Notes: generated by a model from the sequence alone, not told the origin. 64,000 nt of DNA from JACVCK01 sp041940385 (GCA_041940385.1 JBGTSD010000001.1:1-64000), one strand, 5' to 3'; numbered from the stretch's first letter, positions 42,921-51,034 are shown. Numbers and translations: made by a program.

Positions 42921-43005
42921 CCGACGCGCGCGCGCCGACGCGTGCGCGCGTCGATTCACGCGGGCCGCTCGCCCGCACGCCAGGCCGCGGCGAACGTTCG
43001 CCGCG
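42921..43005. repeat. GC-rich inverted repeats between the PRC-barrel and entericidin-like genes
   Basis: A 20-bp perfect palindrome (CGCGGCGAACGTTCGCCGCG, 42986-43005) lies about 48 bases before the entericidin-like ATG, and a longer imperfect hairpin of GCGCGC repeats lies at about 42928-42952. They may be the terminator of the upstream gene or a dimeric operator; no T run follows either. Confidence 0.5.
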
Positions 43006-43052
43006 ACAACACACGACGGGCCGAAAGCCCGGGACTACCACGGAGACACGAC

Positions 43053-43226
43053 ATGTCCCCTCGCACACGAACCGGATCCCTCTCGCGTCTCGCCGCCCTG
43101 TGGCGCTGCCTGCTCGGCGCGTCTCTCTTCGCGTCGGCGTTCTGCCTCGCCGCGTGCAACACGACCGAGGGCGCCGGCAAGGACATCGAGGAGCTCGGCG
43201 AAGGCATCCAGGACGCCGCCGACTGA
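43053..43226 (+). CDS. Entericidin-like small lipoprotein
   Basis: A 57-residue product: a basic N-terminus, a hydrophobic leader and a lipobox (LAAC) followed by NTTEGAGKDIEELGEGIQDAAD. This matches the entericidin A/B (EcnAB) pattern C-N-T-x-x-G-A-G-K-D-I of small envelope lipoproteins. CGGAGA precedes ATG 43053. No antidote-toxin pair can be recognised; it stands as a single copy. It is too short for most gene finders but the family match is clear. Confidence 0.82.
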   Translation: MSPRTRTGSLSRLAALWRCLLGASLFASAFCLAACNTTEGAGKDIEELGEGIQDAAD

Positions 43227-43234
43227 GTCGGATC

Positions 43235-43289
43235 ATGACGCCGGATTTACGGCGATTTCACTGCGAATTCAGCGTTGCGGAGAACAATC
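43235..43289 (+). promoter_or_regulatory. Phased 11-bp direct-repeat array with -10 (array D) upstream of the DUF1328 gene
   Basis: Plus-strand units CATGACGCCGG, ATTTACGGCGA, TTTCACTGCGA and ATTCAGCGTTG (43235-43278) are in 11-bp phase, then 5 bases (CGGAG) and AACAAT at 43284-43289. The units resemble those of array A (GATGACGGCGA, ATTCAGCGCGG). The DUF1328 ATG is 107 bases further on. Confidence 0.6.
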
Positions 43290-43396
43290 TTTCAGCGACG
43301 CAAACGGAACGCAACCAGTTGAACTGAACCCTGCGGACGTCGGACACGCGAACACACACTCCCGCGTCCCTCGCCCGGATCGAAAGGAGACATCCA

Positions 43397-43579
43397 ATGC
43401 TTGGCTGGGCTCTCACCTTTTTCATCATCGCCCTTATCGCGGCGCTCTTCGGATTCGGCGGCATCGCCGCCGGCGCCGCCTCCATCGCCCAGGTGCTCTT
43501 CTTCGTCTTCCTTGTCCTCTTCGTCCTCTCCCTGATCGTGGGCCTGGTCCGAAGGGGCAACACCACCGTCAAACTTTGA
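43397..43579 (+). CDS. DUF1328 small membrane protein
   Basis: A 60-residue protein with two membrane helices: MLGWALTFFIIALIAALFG, a glycine/alanine-rich turn (FGGIAAGAASIAQ) and a second helix, ending RRGNTTVKL. This is the DUF1328 / YtjA pattern. AAAGGAG precedes the ATG. In proteobacteria these genes respond to general stress; here array D lies upstream. Confidence 0.88.
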   Translation: MLGWALTFFIIALIAALFGFGGIAAGAASIAQVLFFVFLVLFVLSLIVGLVRRGNTTVKL

Positions 43580-43801
43580 CGCCCGCGCGGACGCGATCGG
43601 CGCCTCGAGCGCCGGCCGCGCCCGCGGCGAAGGCCGAACCGCTCCAGGGAGGAGCAGCCCTTCTCACAGAGTCACTTGACTAAACGGCTCCTGTGTCCCG
43701 GACGTTCGGCTCTCGCCCCGGGCGCGGCGCGGAGCACCAGGCTCCACGCCCCGCCGCGAGGGATTCCAAACCTGATCAACCTCCACGAAGGAGTTCACGT
43801 C

Positions 43802-44260
43802 ATGGAGACGACCACGACGCTCGATCCCAAGACGATCGACAACATCCAGGACCTCATCCGCGTCAACATCGATAGCGCCAAGGGCTTCGACACCGCCGCG
43901 GAGAACATCGACAACCCCGAGATCGCCGGCTACTTCCGCGAGTGCTCCCGCACCCGCCGCCGGTTCGCCGACGACCTCTCCCGCTTCGTCAGCATCAACG
44001 ACGAAGAACCCGAGCATGACGGCTCCGCCGCCGGACGCCTCCACCGATGGTGGCTCGAGCTGCGCGGCGTCGTCCAGGGCGGCGACGAGCACGCCATTCT
44101 CGCCGAGGCGGAGCGCGGCGAGGACGCCATCAAGCGCGTCTACGAGCGCGTCATCGTCGATATCGCCGGCAACCCGCTGAGCGACGTCCTCCACGCGCAA
44201 TTCCGCTCCGTGAAGCAGACCCACGACCGCGTCCGCGACATGCGCGACGCTCGTTCCTGA
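43802..44260 (+). CDS. DUF2383 (PA2169-like) four-helix-bundle protein
   Basis: A 152-residue soluble helical protein. The start DPKTIDNIQDLIRVNIDSAKGF is the usual N-terminal helix of DUF2383 proteins (ferritin-like helical bundle), followed by FRECSRTRRRFADDL and GRLHRWWLELRGVVQGGDEHAIL. GAAGGAG precedes ATG 43802. The family is stress-associated and of unknown biochemical function. It sits between the DUF1328 and CsbD genes. Confidence 0.82.
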   Translation: METTTTLDPKTIDNIQDLIRVNIDSAKGFDTAAENIDNPEIAGYFRECSRTRRRFADDLSRFVSINDEEPEHDGSAAGRLHRWWLELRGVVQGGDEHAILAEAERGEDAIKRVYERVIVDIAGNPLSDVLHAQFRSVKQTHDRVRDMRDARS

Positions 44261-44361
44261 ATACGGCTGGCTTGGCGAGCGTGGCGGCGCCCCAACCGGC
44301 GCCGCCGCGCTTTTTCGGTGTCTTCCAACATCCAACCCCTCCGCAAGAGGAGCAACCACAC

Positions 44362-44565
44362 ATGAACTGGGACGAGATCAAAGGCAACTGGACCGAAATG
44401 AAGGGCAAGGTCAAGGAGCGCTGGGGCAAGCTCACCGACGACGATCTGGATGTCATCGACGGCAAGAAGGATCAGCTCGCCGGCAAGATTCAGAAGGCCT
44501 ACGGCAAGACGCGCGAAGACGCGGAGAAGGAAATCGAAACCTTCTGCCACGCCTGCCGACGCTGA
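44362..44565 (+). CDS. CsbD-family stress protein
   Basis: A 67-residue soluble protein with the CsbD signature: MNWDEIKGNWTEMKGKVKERWG, LTDDDLDVIDGKKDQLAGKIQ. The C-terminus HACRR is unusual for the family. AGAGGAG precedes ATG 44362. Bacillus CsbD is under general-stress control. A strong hairpin terminator follows at 44597-44633. Confidence 0.92.
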   Translation: MNWDEIKGNWTEMKGKVKERWGKLTDDDLDVIDGKKDQLAGKIQKAYGKTREDAEKEIETFCHACRR

Positions 44566-44870
44566 GCCCCGCTCCACATGCAGCACCCCCACTCCACCGG
44601 GCCGAACGCCTGCACCAGCGGCGTTCGGCCCGGTTCGTTGATGTAGAAACCGCTGGCGTCTCCAGACGCCGTGTATTCCAGGACCCCCCGCGCGCAGGGG
44701 TGCACGCCTCTTGCATCTCAACGCCCGCTCGACCAAGATTCCTCCCGAAGCATCGCCCGCCTGACCGAAGGCGCACTGCGGCGGAGCTTCGTTCCGCATC
44801 GTGATTGCACGGCCATGACGCCGTCGCTGGTCCCCGGTGACCCGCGTCGTCCTGTTTGCAAGGGAGCATG
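44566..44870. other. Gap between the CsbD gene and the ethylene-receptor-type kinase
   Basis: About 305 bases. The first part holds the terminator at 44597-44633. The rest has no credible reading frame and no 11-bp repeat array, and I could not identify a promoter for the kinase. Confidence 0.4.
44597..44633 (+). terminator. Intrinsic terminator after the CsbD gene
   Basis: A 14-bp perfect stem (CCGGGCCGAACGCC with GGCGTTCGGCCCGG) around a 9-base loop, followed by TTCGTTG, 30 bases past the CsbD stop. Confidence 0.75.
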
Positions 44871-46442
44871 ATGCCGAGGTCCACCATCTCATGCCGTCGA
44901 TGGGTAGTCGCCGCGGGCATGACGCTCGCTGGCGCAGCGATCGCCGACGCCCACATGTGCGCGCCCAGCGCCGCGAGCAGCGGCGTCGCGTCGGCGCTCT
45001 TCGACGCCTCCGGGTTCCCGCCGCGCTGGCAGTGCGGCACGGGCTGGACCGCGGCGCTCGGGTGGACGCACATCATCTCCGACGGGCTCATCTGGGCCTC
45101 GTACTTCGCCATCCCCGCGCTCATCGCGATCTACATGCTCCGCCGACGCGATGTCCCCTTCCCCGCCGTAGGGTGGCTCTTCGTCGCGTTCATCTTTCTC
45201 TGCGGCACGGGCCATCTGCTCGAGGCATTCATGTTCTGGTGGCCCGGCTACCGCCTGTCCGGCGCCGTCAAGGCCGCGACCGCCGGCGTCTCCGTGGCGA
45301 CCGTCGCCGCGCTCGTGCCCATCCTGCCCCGCGCCCTCGCGCTGCCTCGCCTCGCGCGCGTCAGCCACGAACTGGAGTTCGAACGCTTCGCGCTCGATCA
45401 GCACGCGATCGTGGCGTTCACCGACCCCAAGGGACGCATCACCTACGTCAACGACAAGTTCTGCGAGATCAGCCAGTACTCCCGGGATGAGCTCCTCGGC
45501 CAGGACCATCGCATCATCAACAGCGGACTTCACCCCAAGTCCTTCTTCCGCGACCTCTACGCGACCATCGCCGGAGGGCACGTCTGGCGCGGCGAGATCC
45601 GCAACCGAGCGAAGGACGGCTCCTTCTACTGGGTCGACACCACCATCGTCCCCTTCACCGACGAGGCCGATCGCATCGTCCGCTACGTCGCCATCCGCGC
45701 CGACATCACCGAGCGCAAGCGCATCGAGCAGGAGCTGCGCGACACCATCGAGGCCAAGCAGCGGCTCGTGGATGCACAGCGCGAACTCCGGCGCGAGCTC
45801 GAGCACCGTGTGCGCAACAATCTCGCCGGGCTTCTCGGGCTCATCCAGGTCTACGAACGCTCCGGTCGCGGCAGCGCCGCGCTCGCCGACGCGCTGCGCG
45901 GCAAGGTCGGCGCCATGCTCCAGGTGCACCAGCTCATGTCGCCGGCCCCGAACATGCCCGTGCCGATCCGCGCGCTGATCGAGGGCCTCGCCGCGGGCAT
46001 GCTCGACGAGGGCGTCGCGTCCCTCGCCCTCGACGGACCACCCGTGGACATCCGCGCCCGGCAGGCCGGCGCCCTCGCCATGATCCTCCAGGAGCTGTTC
46101 ACCAACAGCTCCAAGCACGGCGCGCTCGGGCAACGCGGCGGGCGGATCCGCATCGAATGGAGCAGCCAGGCGACCGAGGACGGCGCCGAACTCCTCCTGA
46201 CCTGGACCGAGACCACACCCTCCGCGTCGTGCTCGCCCGGACCCGAGAGCGTCGGCCTGCAGCTCATCCGCGGCTTTGTCCGCTCGGAACTGGGCGGCGA
46301 ATGCGCGTTCGATTTCCGTCCGGAAGGACTCCGCTTCATCCTCCGCGCCTCGGTGGATTCCGTCGAATCCATCGAACACGCCGCCATCGAGAAGGACCGC
46401 GCGTCCGACGCGCAGGACATTCCCTATGCCGACCCTGTCTGA
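44871..46442 (+). CDS. Ethylene-receptor-type sensor histidine kinase
   Basis: A 523-residue membrane kinase. After a signal-like leader (about 10-27) come three helices matching plant ETR1: WTHIISDGLIWASYFAIP (Asp 71) and FIFLCGTGHLLEAF with Cys 111 and His 115, the C-x3-H copper-ligand pattern of ethylene binding. A PAS domain (about 175-285, FTDPKGRITYVNDKF) follows, then a HisKA_2/HWE-type kinase with the phosphoacceptor in LEHRVRNNLAGL (His 312) and an N-box LFTNSSKHG (about 409-417). ATG 44871 has AAGGGAG 4 bases ahead. Its stop overlaps the ANTAR regulator gene, so the two form a pair. Confidence 0.85.
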   Translation: MPRSTISCRRWVVAAGMTLAGAAIADAHMCAPSAASSGVASALFDASGFPPRWQCGTGWTAALGWTHIISDGLIWASYFAIPALIAIYMLRRRDVPFPAVGWLFVAFIFLCGTGHLLEAFMFWWPGYRLSGAVKAATAGVSVATVAALVPILPRALALPRLARVSHELEFERFALDQHAIVAFTDPKGRITYVNDKFCEISQYSRDELLGQDHRIINSGLHPKSFFRDLYATIAGGHVWRGEIRNRAKDGSFYWVDTTIVPFTDEADRIVRYVAIRADITERKRIEQELRDTIEAKQRLVDAQRELRRELEHRVRNNLAGLLGLIQVYERSGRGSAALADALRGKVGAMLQVHQLMSPAPNMPVPIRALIEGLAAGMLDEGVASLALDGPPVDIRARQAGALAMILQELFTNSSKHGALGQRGGRIRIEWSSQATEDGAELLLTWTETTPSASCSPGPESVGLQLIRGFVRSELGGECAFDFRPEGLRFILRASVDSVESIEHAAIEKDRASDAQDIPYADPV

Positions 46443-47076
46443 CTCCGCCGACGCCCCTGCCGAAACCGGCGCCGCCGCGCAACCACGCGCCGCGCGCATC
46501 CTCGTCGCCGACGACGAGTACCTCGTCGCGCTCGACATCGTGTCGCAGCTCGCCGCCTGCGGCTATACGGCCATCGGGCCGGCGGGCAGCGGCAACGAGG
46601 CGCTCCGCCTCGCACGCGCCCAGCGTCCCGATCTCGCGCTCCTCGATGTCCGCATGCCCGATGGCGACGGCATCACCACCGCGCGCGCCATCGCCGATGA
46701 GCTCAACATCCCCGTCGTGATGCTCTCCGCCTACACCGACGAGCAGACCGTCGTCGATGCGCGCGACGCTGGCGTCTATGCGTACCTCGCGAAGCCCGCG
46801 CGGAGCCAGCAGCTCCGCGCCGCCATCGAGGTTGCGCTCAGTCGCCACCGCGACATGGACGCCAATCGCGCCGACGCCGTCGAGTCGCGCCGCCTGCTCG
46901 AAGAACGACGCATCGTCGAACGCGCGAAGTGGACGCTCGTCCAGCGCGCCGGCGTCACCGAGCCGGAGGCGATGCGGTTGCTCGAGAAATACGCCCGGGA
47001 TCGCGGCGAGCGTCTGATCGACGTCGCCGAGCGCGTAATCCGCACCGGCGCCGCGTTCGGCGACGCCGACAACTGA
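46426..47076 (+). CDS. Response regulator with ANTAR RNA-binding domain
   Basis: A 216-residue antitermination-type regulator. The receiver (about 22-140) has VADDEY, the phosphorylated Asp in LALLDVRMPDGDG, and the Lys in AYLAKPARS. The C-terminal 55 residues match an ANTAR domain: RRIVERAKWTLVQRAGVTEPEAMRLLEKYARDRG (residues about 155-190). ANTAR domains bind RNA hairpins and prevent termination. The start ATG 46426 overlaps the kinase gene by 17 bases. The target transcripts are not known; an ANTAR-type double hairpin was not searched for. Confidence 0.9.
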   Translation: MPTLSDSADAPAETGAAAQPRAARILVADDEYLVALDIVSQLAACGYTAIGPAGSGNEALRLARAQRPDLALLDVRMPDGDGITTARAIADELNIPVVMLSAYTDEQTVVDARDAGVYAYLAKPARSQQLRAAIEVALSRHRDMDANRADAVESRRLLEERRIVERAKWTLVQRAGVTEPEAMRLLEKYARDRGERLIDVAERVIRTGAAFGDADN

Positions 47077-47169
47077 TCCCGGGCATCCCCTCTCGACAGT
47101 CCACGCCGACGGCGTCATCATCCGTCGACTCAGGAGCGCGCGCCGTCCTCGCGCCCGAAGGAGCCGCGC

Positions 47170-48345
47170 ATGCGAATCGTCGATCTCTATCTGCATTCCG
47201 AGCACGCGGAGCGCATCGCCGAGAAGGCGCGCGAACTCGGTCACCGCGCCTTCATGGGCCCCGAGCAGGAAGACCTGCGCCACGTCCGCATCGTCACGAC
47301 CAAGGGCTCGCCGGACGAACTCCTCGAGGACCTCCAGCGCGACTTCGCCGAAACCGAGGACGCCGACGAGATGTACGTCGTCGTCGAACCCACCGCCATC
47401 GCGCCCCAGCCCGAGGAAGACGAGGAGGACGAAGAACCCCGCGCCCCCACCGACGAGATCGAGGCCTTCGTCGCCGAGGGCGCGAAGATCACCAAGTCGT
47501 TCGTCGTGCTCGCGGCCGTCTCCGGTGTCCTCGCCGCGGCCGGTCTGATCCGCGACAGCCCGGCGGTCCTCGTCGGCGCCATGGTCATCGCGCCGCTCTT
47601 CAAACCGCTCGCCGCGATCGGCGCCGGCGCCATCCTCGGCAAGGCCCGTGCCGCGCTCCGCGGCGCCGCGCTCCTGGGACTCGCGCTCGGCGTCGCCCTC
47701 GTCGCCGGCGCCGTCGCCACCTTCGCGACACCCGACGCCTCCATCACCCAGGCCGTGGAAGCGCGCACCGGCGTCACCGCGTTCGATCTCATCGTCGCCC
47801 TCGCGTCCGGCGTGGCGATGGCGTACACCCTGCTGCGGCGCGACGCCCTCGCCATGATCGGCATCGTCGTCGCCGCGTCCCTCGTCCCCGCCGGCAGCGC
47901 CGCCGGCGTCGCCCTCGCCTTTGGGCGATGGGACCTCCTCGCCGGGGGCGTGTTCACGCTCGTCAGCAACATCTGCGGCCTGCTCATCGGCCTTGTCGGC
48001 GCTCTGAAGTACGAACAGGTCCGCTCGCCCGTGTGGCGCAAGGCTCAGGACGGCGCGCTCATCGCCAGCCGCGGCCTGTGGGCCGGCGGGCTGGCAATGC
48101 TCATCCTCCTGGGCATCAACGTGCTCGTCTATACGCTCGCGCCGCGCACGGACATCGCCGCCGTCGCCGCGAAGCTCCAGGAGGAAGACGATCGTGTCCT
48201 CTCGATCATTGCTCCCGAGGGCGGCGCGCCGGTGATCGTCGTGGAGCCGGGTCTCGACCGGGGCGCCATCGAGGACATCCGCGCCAAGCTCACCGATCGC
48301 TTGCGTGGCGACCAGCGCCAGCCCATCATCGTCGACGCACGATGA
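47170..48345 (+). CDS. DUF389 membrane protein (TIGR00341-like)
   Basis: A 391-residue inner-membrane protein. A polar N-terminal domain (1-110, with an acidic EEDEEDEE stretch) precedes about six helices (about 110-320) with the DUF389 marks SPAVLVGAMVIAPLFKPL and RRDALAMIGIVVAASLVPAGSAAG. A C-terminal ferredoxin-like domain closes it. Function unknown. GAAGGAG precedes the ATG, and its stop overlaps the next gene (ATGA), so the two form an operon. Confidence 0.88.
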   Translation: MRIVDLYLHSEHAERIAEKARELGHRAFMGPEQEDLRHVRIVTTKGSPDELLEDLQRDFAETEDADEMYVVVEPTAIAPQPEEDEEDEEPRAPTDEIEAFVAEGAKITKSFVVLAAVSGVLAAAGLIRDSPAVLVGAMVIAPLFKPLAAIGAGAILGKARAALRGAALLGLALGVALVAGAVATFATPDASITQAVEARTGVTAFDLIVALASGVAMAYTLLRRDALAMIGIVVAASLVPAGSAAGVALAFGRWDLLAGGVFTLVSNICGLLIGLVGALKYEQVRSPVWRKAQDGALIASRGLWAGGLAMLILLGINVLVYTLAPRTDIAAVAAKLQEEDDRVLSIIAPEGGAPVIVVEPGLDRGAIEDIRAKLTDRLRGDQRQPIIVDAR

Positions 48346-48962
48346 CCGGAACGCTCCTCCAGTACGGCGACTACCTCGGCACGTTCGTCTTTGCCATCAC
48401 CGGCGCGCTCGCCGCCGCGGAGAAGCGGCTCGATATCGGCGGCTTCATCCTGCTCGGCTTCGTCACCGGAGTCGGCGGGGGCACGATGCGCGACCTGCTG
48501 CTCGATCGCGGCATGGTCTTCTGGGCGGTCGATCCTCTCTACATCCTCGTCTGCGCCGCGGGCGCGGTGGTCACCTTCTTCGGCGCCGAGCGCCTCGCCG
48601 CGCGTCGGCGGACGCTGATCTGGTCCGATGCGCTCGGCCTCGCGCTCTTCTGCGTCATCGGCGCCGCCATCGCGTGGTCGGAGGGCTCAAGGCCGCTGGT
48701 CGCGGTCCTCATGGGCGCGCTCACCGCGACCGGCGGCGGCGTCGTCCGGGACATCATCCGCAACGAGCTCCCGCTCATCCTGCACCGCGAGATCTACGTC
48801 ACCGCCGCGCTCGCCGGCGCCGCCACGTTCGTGACGCTCGTCGAGATCGAACTCGCGCCTCCGCTGGCGATGACCGCGGGATTCGCCGTCGCGTTCGCAC
48901 TGCGCGCCATCGGCATCGTCATGGATTGGCATCTGCCGACCTGGCGCCCCCGCGCCGGCTGA
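48342..48962 (+). CDS. TRIC-type / UPF0126 (YicG-like) membrane protein
   Basis: A 206-residue membrane protein of six to seven helices built as two repeated halves, each with the mark GFVTGVGGGTMRDLLL or GALTATGGGVVRDIIRN. This is the UPF0126/TRIC trimeric intracellular cation channel pattern. The ATG overlaps the DUF389 stop, so both are translated together. It may conduct K+ or another small solute, as for prokaryotic TRIC channels; the substrate here is unknown. It ends 4 bases before a converging gene. Confidence 0.85.
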   Translation: MTGTLLQYGDYLGTFVFAITGALAAAEKRLDIGGFILLGFVTGVGGGTMRDLLLDRGMVFWAVDPLYILVCAAGAVVTFFGAERLAARRRTLIWSDALGLALFCVIGAAIAWSEGSRPLVAVLMGALTATGGGVVRDIIRNELPLILHREIYVTAALAGAATFVTLVEIELAPPLAMTAGFAVAFALRAIGIVMDWHLPTWRPRAG

Positions 48963-48966
48963 CCGA

Positions 48967-50208
48967 TCAGGCCTTCGGCAGGAGCGCGAAACGCCGGCTC
49001 AGCGTCGTGGAGATCGGCGGATACGACAGCTCGAACCGTGACGCAATGAACTCGTCCAGCGGACGATGCACCCGCTCGCTCACCCGCTGCAGCAGCCGCG
49101 GATACCACGGGATATGCGGCGTCACGGCGCGCGACGGGCCGCCCGGGATCAACTGTGCCCGCTCCGCGAGCGGCAACGACTGGCGGTCGAACTCGCTCTC
49201 GCGGTGCGTGTGCGGGTAGGTCATCCGGTCCAGCAACTGTGCCTGCGGCGGCTCCTCGATCCCGAGGTCCCGATGCAGGAAGAAATCGAAGATCACCCGC
49301 TCGACCGGCGTCTGGAGTCGCACCATGAACCCCGCCGTGTCCGGCTCGGCCGGCCAGCGCTCGTACAGCTTGTGCAGGTAGCTGCCGAAGACGCACGTGG
49401 TCAGGCCCTCGTTGCCGACCGGGCCCGCGGCCAGCTCGAATCGCTTCTCCCCGCCGCACTCCACCGCCTCGATCGAAGGACGCTCCGGCCGGCAGAACTC
49501 CTTCATGAGCTGCATCTCGGCCTCGTTGCGCCCCGCGGGATCCAGCGGTGACTTGCGCAGTTGATGTGCGTCGCCCGTCGAGGCGTGCAGTGTCTCGTAC
49601 GCCAGCGGCCACGCGCGCTCGCCCAGTCGTCGGAAGCCCACGTACCCCGTCACGTGACCCGCGTCGATCATCGACGGTTCGTCCGGAGAGGGAAACGCGA
49701 ACACCGTGACGAATCGCACCTGCGCCTGCACGCCCCAGTACGCGCACGCGCCCTCGAACAGCTTGCGCCGGGCGCGCTCCTGCTCCGCCGACACGTCGCC
49801 GGCGCCGCGGTTCGCCATCAGCATCGCGAGCGTCTTCCGATCCCCCGAGCACGCGTCCACCGCGCTCTCGAAGGCGTCGAAGGCGCGGAGCGCCGCGCCC
49901 ACCGACTGCTCGGGCGCACCGAGCTCGCGGCACGCGGCGAAGAACTTGCTCATGCTCTGCCGGCCCGGCACGTCGCTCACCACCGACGACACGTCGTCCT
50001 CGCGCACGACGCGCGTCAGTCGCCAGGCGAGCCCGCGATTCAATCCGAGCAGCCGCGCCGATTCGCGGGTCTTGTTCGGGTTGGCCCCGACGGAATCCAG
50101 CAGCTCGGCGATCGAGGTGCGGACCGAATGAAACGCGTCCAGCACCTCGGCCAGCGACGCTGAGCCAAGGTCGGAATCGGGTCTCGGTGGCCGGGAAAGG
50201 GTGGTCAT
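48967..50208 (-). CDS. Conserved-looking hypothetical protein
   Basis: 413 residues, not recognised. The N-terminal third has a helical part with NPNKTRESARLLGLNRGLAWRL, which might be a DNA-binding helix-turn-helix. The middle has a mixed alpha/beta body with no transmembrane segments, and the C-terminal third has FDFFLHRDLGIEEPP and PWYPRLLQRVSERVH. The frame is clean and codon use is like its neighbours. It is transcribed away from the PEP-CTERM-type gene and converges with the TRIC gene. Confidence 0.7.
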   Translation of the reverse strand: MTTLSRPPRPDSDLGSASLAEVLDAFHSVRTSIAELLDSVGANPNKTRESARLLGLNRGLAWRLTRVVREDDVSSVVSDVPGRQSMSKFFAACRELGAPEQSVGAALRAFDAFESAVDACSGDRKTLAMLMANRGAGDVSAEQERARRKLFEGACAYWGVQAQVRFVTVFAFPSPDEPSMIDAGHVTGYVGFRRLGERAWPLAYETLHASTGDAHQLRKSPLDPAGRNEAEMQLMKEFCRPERPSIEAVECGGEKRFELAAGPVGNEGLTTCVFGSYLHKLYERWPAEPDTAGFMVRLQTPVERVIFDFFLHRDLGIEEPPQAQLLDRMTYPHTHRESEFDRQSLPLAERAQLIPGGPSRAVTPHIPWYPRLLQRVSERVHRPLDEFIASRFELSYPPISTTLSRRFALLPKA

Positions 50209-50284
50209 GAGGGGGATCTCGTCGAGCGGACGATACCCTCACCCCGTCCCACGAGCAAGGAGGACGGTCAAAAAAATGTCACAT

Positions 50285-50319
50285 TTGACACTTGACGTGA
50301 CGACACGAGGGGGTAGTTT
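50285..50319 (+). promoter_or_regulatory. Sigma-70-type promoter upstream of the PEP-CTERM-like gene
   Basis: Two overlapping -35-like hexamers, TTGACA (50285-50290) and TTGACG (50292-50297), are followed by TAGTTT (50314-50319); the second is 16 bp from the -10. This is the best -35/-10 pair in the window, about 50 bases before the ATG, in an AT-richer patch. Confidence 0.65.
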
Positions 50320-50371
50320 ATGGGCTCACACAGATTCCCTTTCACCCATTTCTCTTGGAGGACAGAGGACC

Positions 50372-51034
50372 ATGCACGCAGCACTGAACAACGCCCTCGT
50401 CGTTTCGGGCGCCCTGCTCGTCGCCGGCGCCGCGACCGCCGGTTACGACATCGCGCAGTCCGCCACCCCCGGGCCCGTCTACTCGACGACGCTCAACTTC
50501 GATGAGGCCGGCGGCCCGACCGGCACGGTGGCCACCAACTCCTGGGCCAGCCTCGGCCTGACGAGCATGGCCTCCGGCTCGGGCGATGGCTTTGTGGACA
50601 ACTTCTCCGGCTTCGCTCCGTGGGTTGGCCCGGGCAACGCGTTCTTCGGCTCCTTCGGCGTGTTCATGAACTTCAGCACGGACCTCACCGCCATGTCCGT
50701 CGATGTCTGGGACTCCGCCGGCGTCCCCTCGCCCTTCGGCGGCGGCCTGAACGTGATCCTGTTCAACGACGGCGTCCAGGTCTGGGACATCAACCTCCAG
50801 AACGGCGGCGGCCCGTTCGATCCCATTGCCACTCCCGCCTGGGGCGGCCTTGGTGATCAGTCCTTCCACATCACCACGTCCGGCGGCATGGTGTTCGACG
50901 AAGTGCGCATCCTCGGCTTCGGGTTCCCCTACGAGACCTTCGTCGACAACATCTCCTGGAACGCGGTCCCCGCGCCCGGCTCCGTCGCGCTGTTCGGCCT
51001 CGCCGCGCTCGTGACGCGCCGCCGCCGCGCCTGA
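50372..51034 (+). CDS. Exported protein with PEP-CTERM-like sorting tail
   Basis: A 220-residue exported protein. A signal peptide (about 1-24, ending GAATA) starts at ATG 50372, with GGAGGACAGAGGA before it. The body reads as a beta sandwich (FDEAGGPTGTV, MSVDVWDSAG, EVRILGFGF). The C-terminus is VPAPGSVALFGLAALVTRRRRA: a PEP-like VPAP motif, a short hydrophobic helix and an Arg cluster, the PEP-CTERM/archaeosortase-exosortase sorting signal. The exosortase gene is not in the window. The strong promoter suggests high expression. Confidence 0.82.
   Translation: MHAALNNALVVSGALLVAGAATAGYDIAQSATPGPVYSTTLNFDEAGGPTGTVATNSWASLGLTSMASGSGDGFVDNFSGFAPWVGPGNAFFGSFGVFMNFSTDLTAMSVDVWDSAGVPSPFGGGLNVILFNDGVQVWDINLQNGGGPFDPIATPAWGGLGDQSFHITTSGGMVFDEVRILGFGFPYETFVDNISWNAVPAPGSVALFGLAALVTRRRRA

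Noticed and set aside
46440..47169. ANTAR target hairpin near the regulator gene
   Set aside because: I saw no pair of hexaloop hairpins in the leaders of neighbouring genes by eye; a genome-wide search would be needed.
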